This document shows, in pieces, positions 59,046 to 64,000 of a DNA stretch of 64,000 nt (position 1 is the first letter of the stretch; each line of letters begins with the position of its first letter). The position numbers and the translations under genes were made by a program. The stretch covers positions 1 to 64,000 of the forward strand of contig CAXYDN010000001.1 of NCBI GenBank assembly GCA_964276145.1, given 5' to 3'. Source of the stretch: SCGC-AAA076-P13 sp964276145. GTDB taxonomy: Bacteria; Pseudomonadota; Gammaproteobacteria; Magnimaribacterales; D2472. The notes under the pieces were generated by a model. That model worked only from the letters and a program-made list of their open reading frames with translations. It did not search any database and was not told where the DNA came from.

Positions 59046-60941
59046 TTATATTTTTGCTAGGGATCCTTTCTTCTCTAACCATTCTTTTCTAGCTGGGGCA
59101 TTCTTTTTTGACAAAAGCAGGTCCATCATAGAATTTGCGTTGTCACTTGGACTTATTGATAGTTGAACAAGCTGCCTCGTAGCTGGATCCATTACAGTTT
59201 CTCTTAACTGAGAGGGATTCATTTCACCTAAGCCTTTAAATCTTTGAATATTAATCTTTGATTTGCCTTTTTTACCTTTAAAGGTTGAGACTATTTCTTC
59301 TCTTTGTTTATCATCCAGGGCATATAAAACATCTTTTCCACAATCGATTCTATAAAGTGGAGGCATAGAGATATAAATTCTGCCTTCTTGAACTAGAGGC
59401 TTATAGTGTCTTAAAAAAAGAGCACATAATAATGTTGCTATATGAAGGCCATCTGAATCAGCGTCAGCAAGAATACAGATTTTCCCATATCTTAGTGAAG
59501 ATAAATCGCTATTACCTGGAAGTACTCCTATTGCTGTAGATAAATTCTTTATTTCTTGAGACTTAATAATCTCAGAGCTTTCTAAATCCCATGTATTTAA
59601 AATCTTTCCTCTCAGGGGCATTATCGCCTGGAAAGATCTTTCTCTAGCCTGCTTTGCTGATCCTCCAGCAGAGTCTCCCTCAACAAGGAATAGCTCGGTT
59701 TCATTTAAATCTTGGCTATTACAATCAGAAAGCTTTCCTGGCAAAGCCGGACCTTTAAAGGTCTTTTTCCTTTCTACAATATTAGATACTTTGGCTCTTG
59801 TTTGAGCGGAAATAATAGCAAGCTCTGCAATTTTTTCGCCCTCTTCAGTGTGGGTGTTTAGCCATATACTAAAAGTATCCTTGGTGGTGCTTGAAACAAA
59901 TGACATGTGGTCCTTTGAATCTAGTCTCTCTTTGGTTTGCCCAGCAAATTGTGGATTTTGAAGCTTTGATGAAACTATAAAAATAGCACTATTAATCACA
60001 TCGTCCGCATTAATCTTTAAACCTTTTGGTAATAAATTTCTATAATCACAAAATTCTTTAATTGAATCGAGAAGACCTGATTTAAAACCATTCAAATGAG
60101 AGCCGCCTTGAGGGGTTGGAATGAGGTTTACATATGTTTCATCCAATTTATTTTTTAAGATTCTTTGTGACCAATTAATTGCAAACTCTAGTTCCTGAAT
60201 ATCTCCCTTTTTCGAACATACTATTGAGTCTTCTAAAACTAGCTCTGAACCTTCAGAAGACTCTACTAAATAACTCTTTAATCCATCTTCAAAATACCAT
60301 TTTTCTTTATCGTTAGATTTTTTTTCATTGTTGAACTCTATTGTTAAACCAGGACACAAAACAGCTTTTGCTTTTAGCAAATGTTTTAATGTTTTTATTT
60401 GGACTTCAATGTTTTCAAAATATTCTGGATTTGGTTTAAAAGTTATAGATGTCCCAGTATTTCTGAGTCCAACATCCCCTACCTCTTTGAGCTCACTAAC
60501 CTTGTCACCATTACTGAAAGTGATTTGGTGTTCTTTAGAATCTCTTTTAACTCTAACTTCAAGACTTTGTGATAAGGCATTGACTACAGAAACCCCAACT
60601 CCATGAAGACCTCCTGAAAAATTATAGTCATCTCCTGAGAATTTAGCACCAGCATGGAGCTTGCATAATATTAGCTCTACACCACTTACTTTATGCTCAG
60701 GATGGATGTCTACTGGCATACCTCTTCCATCATCACTAACTCTAATATTTCCATCTTTCAATACAGCTATTTTTATATTTGAACAGTGGCCAGATAATGC
60801 TTCATCAACTGAATTATCAAGAACTTCTTGTATTAAGTGATTTGGATTAGACGTGTCTGTATACATCCCAGGTCTTTTTTTAACTGGGTCTAGGCCTGAT
60901 AAAACCTCGATTGCTTCTGCATCATATGAATTTTTAGCCAA
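59046..60941 (-). CDS. parE: DNA topoisomerase IV subunit B
   Basis: ATPase subunit of topoisomerase IV. A 631-residue GHKL-Toprim protein: ATP-binding EVLDNSVDEALSG, DDGRGMPVDIHPEH and GGLHGVGVSVVNALS; Toprim motif EGDSAGGSAKQARE; magnesium site DADSDGLHI; and C-terminal RFKGLGEMNPSQLRET. The length equals ParE (about 630) and not GyrB (about 804, with a long insert in gammaproteobacteria). It precedes parC by two bases on the minus strand and diverges from tolC. Confidence 0.95.
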   Translation of the reverse strand: MAKNSYDAEAIEVLSGLDPVKKRPGMYTDTSNPNHLIQEVLDNSVDEALSGHCSNIKIAVLKDGNIRVSDDGRGMPVDIHPEHKVSGVELILCKLHAGAKFSGDDYNFSGGLHGVGVSVVNALSQSLEVRVKRDSKEHQITFSNGDKVSELKEVGDVGLRNTGTSITFKPNPEYFENIEVQIKTLKHLLKAKAVLCPGLTIEFNNEKKSNDKEKWYFEDGLKSYLVESSEGSELVLEDSIVCSKKGDIQELEFAINWSQRILKNKLDETYVNLIPTPQGGSHLNGFKSGLLDSIKEFCDYRNLLPKGLKINADDVINSAIFIVSSKLQNPQFAGQTKERLDSKDHMSFVSSTTKDTFSIWLNTHTEEGEKIAELAIISAQTRAKVSNIVERKKTFKGPALPGKLSDCNSQDLNETELFLVEGDSAGGSAKQARERSFQAIMPLRGKILNTWDLESSEIIKSQEIKNLSTAIGVLPGNSDLSSLRYGKICILADADSDGLHIATLLCALFLRHYKPLVQEGRIYISMPPLYRIDCGKDVLYALDDKQREEIVSTFKGKKGKSKINIQRFKGLGEMNPSQLRETVMDPATRQLVQLSISPSDNANSMMDLLLSKKNAPARKEWLEKKGSLAKI

Positions 60942-61030
60942 TTTAAGAAGCCTTTATTATTTATTGAACTTATGTAAGATATTCTACTCTAAGAAATATT
61001 AAAAAAATTATAAAATATAAAAAATTAAAG

Positions 61031-61049
61031 ATGTTTACACTGTAAACAT
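61031..61049. promoter_or_regulatory. Perfect 19-base operator-like palindrome upstream of tolC
   Basis: ATGTTTACACTGTAAACAT is a perfect palindrome around a central C and lies 24 bases before the tolC ATG. Its outer arms and central spacing match the two sites at 27407-27454 next to the TetR gene. It follows an AT-rich TATAAA at 61009-61014 that might be a -10 element, so a bound repressor would cover the transcription start. Confidence 0.85.
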
Positions 61050-61072
61050 TAATATTGAGTTAAAATAATATT

Positions 61073-62404
61073 ATGAACAACTTTACCAAGCCATTATTAA
61101 TACTTTTTTTAATATCTTTAAATCTTAATTCAGAGAATTTATTAGATATCTATAATGAAGCTTTAAAAAATGATCCAACATTTAAATCAGCAGAATATTC
61201 ATATTTGGCTGACAAAGAGCTTGTTGTTCAAGGAAGAGCCGCATTACTTCCAAGCCTTACTTTAAGTGGATCAACTAATTGGAATGAATACTATCAAGAC
61301 AAGCAACTTCAACAAGAATATAACTCATTTTCAAGCTCAGCTAGGTTGTCGCAGCCTTTATTTAGATTAGATTCATGGTTTCAATACAAACAATCTAAAT
61401 CTCTTACAAATGCAGCTGAAGCAGAGTTTGCTTTTGAACAACAAAACCTTTTGGTTAGAACTGCAGAGCTATATTTTGGAGTTTTAAGAGCTATAGATAA
61501 TTTAAATGCTGCTATATCTGAAGAAAAAGCTATTAAAAAACAACTTGATCAGGCACAACAAAGATTTGAAGTTGGGCTATCTGCAATTACAGGAGTTCAA
61601 GAAGCACAACTTGCATATGATCTTAGTAAAGCGTCAAGAATAAGCATTGAAGGAAGATTATTTTCAGCGCGAGAGGCTTTAAATGCTCTCATTGGAAGAG
61701 AGATATTTAGTCTTGATGAATTGGGCGAGGGGTTGCTTGTTGAAGTTCCAACACCCACCTCAAAGGAACAATGGGTAGATCTTGCTTTAGAAAACAATTA
61801 CCAGTTAAAAGCGGCCTATCTAAGAAAAGATGCAGCAAAAAATAATGCTAGAAGCTCTGCTTCAAATCATTTGCCAAAGATTGATATTGTTGGTTCAAAA
61901 TCAGAGTCTGAAACAAATCAATTTAACTATGAAGGGTTTAATATCAATGGCCAAGGCATACCTGTCCCAGAAGTCACGGGTCGAAGAAACTTTGCTATCC
62001 AATTCAGTATGCCCATTTTTCAAGGAGGTGCAGTTAACTCCAGAAGAAAGCAGGCATATTCTCAATATGAGAGAACTAATGAGAACACCCTCTTTACTCA
62101 AAGACGAATTATTCAAGAAGTAAGATCAGAGTTTTCAAATGTTATTACGCTTGTTGCTAACGTAACAGCACAAAAGCAAGCAGTTATTTCTGCAACTAGT
62201 GCTCTAGAGGCAACTCAAGTTGGTTACAAGGTGGGTACGAGAAACGTAGTTGATCTTTTACAGGCTGAAAAGAATCTTTATTCTGCAGAAAAAAATCTAG
62301 CAAACGCTAAATATGATTATATTTTATCAAATCTTAAGTTGGCTCTAGCTTCTGGAACAATTACACCAGGAGATCTTGTGAGAATTAATAGCTTATTAAA
62401 ATAA
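61073..62404 (+). CDS. tolC: TolC-family outer-membrane efflux channel
   Basis: A 443-residue channel protein that would complete a tripartite pump with the RND genes 33 kb away. Signal peptide at about 1-20, then two repeats of the outer-membrane efflux protein domain: YNEALKNDPTFKSAEYSYLADKELVVQGRAALLPSLTLSG, and a second half with ALENNYQLKAAYLRKDAAKNNARSSASNHLPKIDIVGS. GYKVGTRNVVDLLQAEKNLYSAEKNLANAKYDYI is typical of TolC. It lies downstream of a palindromic operator shared with the TetR/RND locus and is followed six bases later by mutM. Confidence 0.94.
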   Translation: MNNFTKPLLILFLISLNLNSENLLDIYNEALKNDPTFKSAEYSYLADKELVVQGRAALLPSLTLSGSTNWNEYYQDKQLQQEYNSFSSSARLSQPLFRLDSWFQYKQSKSLTNAAEAEFAFEQQNLLVRTAELYFGVLRAIDNLNAAISEEKAIKKQLDQAQQRFEVGLSAITGVQEAQLAYDLSKASRISIEGRLFSAREALNALIGREIFSLDELGEGLLVEVPTPTSKEQWVDLALENNYQLKAAYLRKDAAKNNARSSASNHLPKIDIVGSKSESETNQFNYEGFNINGQGIPVPEVTGRRNFAIQFSMPIFQGGAVNSRRKQAYSQYERTNENTLFTQRRIIQEVRSEFSNVITLVANVTAQKQAVISATSALEATQVGYKVGTRNVVDLLQAEKNLYSAEKNLANAKYDYILSNLKLALASGTITPGDLVRINSLLK

Positions 62405-62410
62405 TATCTT

Positions 62411-63220
62411 ATGCCCGAACTTCCAGAGGTTGAGACAACTCTCAGGGCGATTGAGAAATTTAAAAATCAACGCCTATCCAATATTAAGGTTCATAATAGA
62501 AACCTAAGATGGAAGGTAGATAAAGATCTTGAAATAAATTCAAAAAATCAAATCATTAAGAACCTTCGTAGAAGAGCGAAATACATAATATTTGATTTAG
62601 ATAAGTGCTCAATCATTCTTCATTTAGGTATGTCTGGCAGCCTTAGGATAGCTAGTAATGATGATAATTATTTCTTAAAACATGACCATATAGAATTTCT
62701 CTTTGAGAATGAAAAAATAATATATAACGATCCAAGAAGATTTGGATCTATTCATCTAACAGATGATATTGATAAACATAGATTAATAAATCATCTTGGA
62801 CCAGAACCGCTATCAAAAGATTTTAATTCAAAATACCTTCTTGCTTTGTGCTCAAGGTCTAAGACAAACATTAAAACTTTGTTAATGAATCAAAAAAATG
62901 TTGTTGGTATAGGAAATATATATGCTTCAGAAACTCTTTATCTTTCCAAGATTAATCCTTTAAAAGATTCTAGTAAATTAACCATTGATGATTGTAAAAA
63001 AGTGGTTAGTTCGTCTAAAAAAATCTTGAATGCAGCTATCAAAGTTGGTGGAACAACTTTAAAAGACTTCTATTCAGCAGATGGAAGTCCTGGCTATTTT
63101 AAATTTAGGTTGAATGTATATGGGAGAGAAAGCTTGGATTGTAAAAAATGTAAAACAAAGATTACAAAAACAAATATTAATCAAAGAGCTACCTACTATT
63201 GCTCTTCTTGCCAGAGCTAA
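62411..63220 (+). CDS. mutM: Formamidopyrimidine-DNA glycosylase
   Basis: Removes oxidised purines such as 8-oxoguanine and cleaves the abasic site. The catalytic N-terminal Pro2-Glu3 is seen in MPELPEVETTLRAI. The helix-two-turn-helix region has NVVGIGNIYASETLY, and the C-terminal zinc finger has cysteines in CKKC and CSSC. The 269-residue length is normal. It follows tolC after six bases; its end overlaps the convergent coaD by four bases. Confidence 0.95.
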   Translation: MPELPEVETTLRAIEKFKNQRLSNIKVHNRNLRWKVDKDLEINSKNQIIKNLRRRAKYIIFDLDKCSIILHLGMSGSLRIASNDDNYFLKHDHIEFLFENEKIIYNDPRRFGSIHLTDDIDKHRLINHLGPEPLSKDFNSKYLLALCSRSKTNIKTLLMNQKNVVGIGNIYASETLYLSKINPLKDSSKLTIDDCKKVVSSSKKILNAAIKVGGTTLKDFYSADGSPGYFKFRLNVYGRESLDCKKCKTKITKTNINQRATYYCSSCQS

Positions 63221-63699
63221 GTATCTAGTTTTGCTCGCAGTGCTTGTTCTACAGTCGGGTGAACGAATTTTGAGATATCGCCTTTTAAATCTGAAATTTC
63301 TTTAATTAAGCTAGATGAAACATAAATCAAGCTTTCTTTAGGGGTAAGAAATATACTTTCGATATCCGGTGCTAAAGATCTATTCATAGTTGCAAGTTGA
63401 AACTCATACTCAAAATCAGAAACAGCTCTTAGACCTCTAATAATTGCACACGCACCATAATCTTTTGCTAAATCAACAGTTAGTTTTCTGGGGAACCCAA
63501 CAACTTCAACCTTTTCGTTACTCTCATAAATCGAAGTAGCTAAATTTATTCTATCTTCAAGGGAGAACATTGGATTTTTTAATTCGCTCTTAGCTATTGC
63601 AACTACAACCTTATCAAACAGACCGCAGCCTCTATCAATAATATCCATATGACCATAGGTGATAGGATCAAATGAACCTGGATATATTGCTACTCTCAT
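63217..63699 (-). CDS. coaD: Pantetheine-phosphate adenylyltransferase
   Basis: Transfers AMP to phosphopantetheine in coenzyme A synthesis, the step before CoaE. A 160-residue nucleotidyltransferase with the (T/H)xGH motif in YPGSFDPITYGHMDII and the family SSSLIKEI near residue 130. I chose the ATG at 63699, giving MRVAIYPGSFDP; the ATG six bases earlier adds Met-Phe only. It is divergent from the proteorhodopsin gene, with a 185-base regulatory region between. Confidence 0.95.
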   Translation of the reverse strand: MRVAIYPGSFDPITYGHMDIIDRGCGLFDKVVVAIAKSELKNPMFSLEDRINLATSIYESNEKVEVVGFPRKLTVDLAKDYGACAIIRGLRAVSDFEYEFQLATMNRSLAPDIESIFLTPKESLIYVSSSLIKEISDLKGDISKFVHPTVEQALRAKLDT

Positions 63700-63712
63700 A
63701 AACAAATAATAC

Positions 63713-63739
63713 TAAACATTGATTTTTAAGCAATGTTTA
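63713..63739. repeat. 9-base inverted repeat in the coaD-proteorhodopsin intergenic region
   Basis: TAAACATTG at 63713-63721 and CAATGTTTA at 63731-63739 are perfect complements with a nine-base spacer. The element lies just upstream of coaD, 60 bases before the proteorhodopsin -35 candidate. It could be a regulator site or a hairpin; no match to a known operator is claimed. Confidence 0.5.
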
Positions 63740-63798
63740 ATTGCTATCCTATACTGATAATAATTGCAATAATCATTTGGAATTAAGCAATTTTAAAT

Positions 63799-63827
63799 TT
63801 GATACTAATCAGTTTTTTAGCTATGAT
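63799..63827 (+). promoter_or_regulatory. Sigma-70-type promoter of the proteorhodopsin gene
   Basis: TTGATA at 63799-63804 and TATGAT at 63822-63827 each match five of six consensus bases and are separated by exactly 17 bases, the best-looking promoter in the window. Transcription would start near 63834, giving a leader of about 50 bases with the RBS AGGAG at 63874-63878, six bases before the ATG. This is prediction from the hexamers only. Confidence 0.75.
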
Positions 63828-63884
63828 TAAAGCTTCATACTAATAGGTTAGGTAAATTATTACTTTATAAAATAGGAGTTTAAT

Positions 63885-64000
63885 ATGAAATTTTTATTAA
63901 TGTTAGGTGGTGTTATTGCACTTCCTTCTTTTGCTGCAAGTGGAGGCGATCTTGATTCCAGTGATCTTACTGGAGTATCTTTTTGGCTTGTTACTGCTGC
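63885..64000 (+). CDS. Proteorhodopsin, N-terminal fragment (cut by window end)
   Basis: Light-driven proton pump with retinal chromophore. Only the first 38 codons plus part of the next are present. The signal-like N-terminus MKFLLMLGGVIALPSFA is followed by GGDLDSSDLTGVSFWLVTA, which strongly resembles the start of SAR86 proteorhodopsins (GGGDLDASDYTGVSFWLVTAA in the classic SAR86 protein). The retinal lysine and the colour-tuning residue lie beyond the window, so pumping type and spectral class cannot be told. It has its own promoter and RBS. Confidence 0.93.
   Translation, partial: MKFLLMLGGVIALPSFAASGGDLDSSDLTGVSFWLVTA

Noticed and set aside
59043..59082. Upstream ATG for parC at 59082
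   Set aside because: It overlaps parE by 37 bases and adds 13 residues not found in ParC proteins; the ATG at 59043 fits the family start.
56782..60941. Assignment as gyrA/gyrB
   Set aside because: The B subunit is 631 residues and lacks the long GyrB insert; the A subunit matches ParC at its start and around the active site, and the genes are adjacent as in parE-parC pairs.

Overview
The window is an AT-rich, densely packed stretch of a marine gammaproteobacterial chromosome, most likely from the SAR86 clade. The strongest evidence is at the right edge, where a gene starting at 63885 reads as the N-terminus of a SAR86-type proteorhodopsin. Other support comes from gammaproteobacterial gene orders (lpxC-secA-yacG-coaE, aroQ-accB-accC, the rsfS-rlmH-mrdA-rodA-mltB-dacA cluster, rluD/bamD divergent, trxA-rho). 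I saw no phage, insertion sequence, CRISPR array or tRNA.

Layout. 1-6.3 kb: the end of a zinc-type alcohol dehydrogenase gene, a small exported protein, a TonB-dependent receptor with four His/Asp/Glu-rich loops (ZnuD-like), a MerC-domain membrane protein and a second TonB receptor; this looks like an outer-membrane metal and nutrient uptake island. 6.4-13 kb: a short RNase R, rlmB, lpxC, secA, yacG and coaE. 13-18.1 kb: one rRNA operon on the minus strand (16S-23S-5S) with no tRNA in its spacer. 18.1-23.3 kb: ilvC-ilvN-ilvB, rluD, bamD and a small zinc-ribbon-like protein. 23.3-28.1 kb: an RND efflux permease, its adaptor and a divergent TetR regulator. 28.1-32.5 kb: a DUF4399 gene, a flavin reductase, rsmD, hemC, hemD and rho. 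32.5-38.2 kb: a minus-strand run of esterase, dual-ATPase ABC protein, ilvD, hemB and trxA leading into rho. 38.2-44.8 kb: a DsbD N-domain-only gene, aroQ, accB, accC, leuS, lptE and holA. 44.8-51.4 kb: the cell-elongation and peptidoglycan cluster. 51.5-63.7 kb: a PGPGW membrane protein, a LON-domain protein, mpl, a PPi-type phosphofructokinase, a DUF2244 protein, an ArgD-like transaminase, parC/parE, tolC, mutM and coaD. 63.9 kb: proteorhodopsin, cut by the window edge.

Links between genes. Two near-identical 19-bp palindromic sites lie between the TetR gene and the RND operon, and a perfect version of the same palindrome sits just upstream of tolC 33 kb away. This suggests that one repressor controls all three parts of a tripartite efflux pump. 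Several core genes look streamlined: RNase R without its N-terminal cold-shock domains, DsbD reduced to its periplasmic alpha domain at the usual dsbD-aroQ-accBC locus, SecA without the C-terminal zinc motif, and a short IlvN.

Quality note. Five single-base frameshifts break otherwise well-conserved genes (the ZnuD-like receptor, lpxC, secA twice, and the flavin reductase). Since lpxC and secA should be essential and several shifts lie in short homopolymers, I read them as sequencing or assembly errors and annotate the genes as whole.
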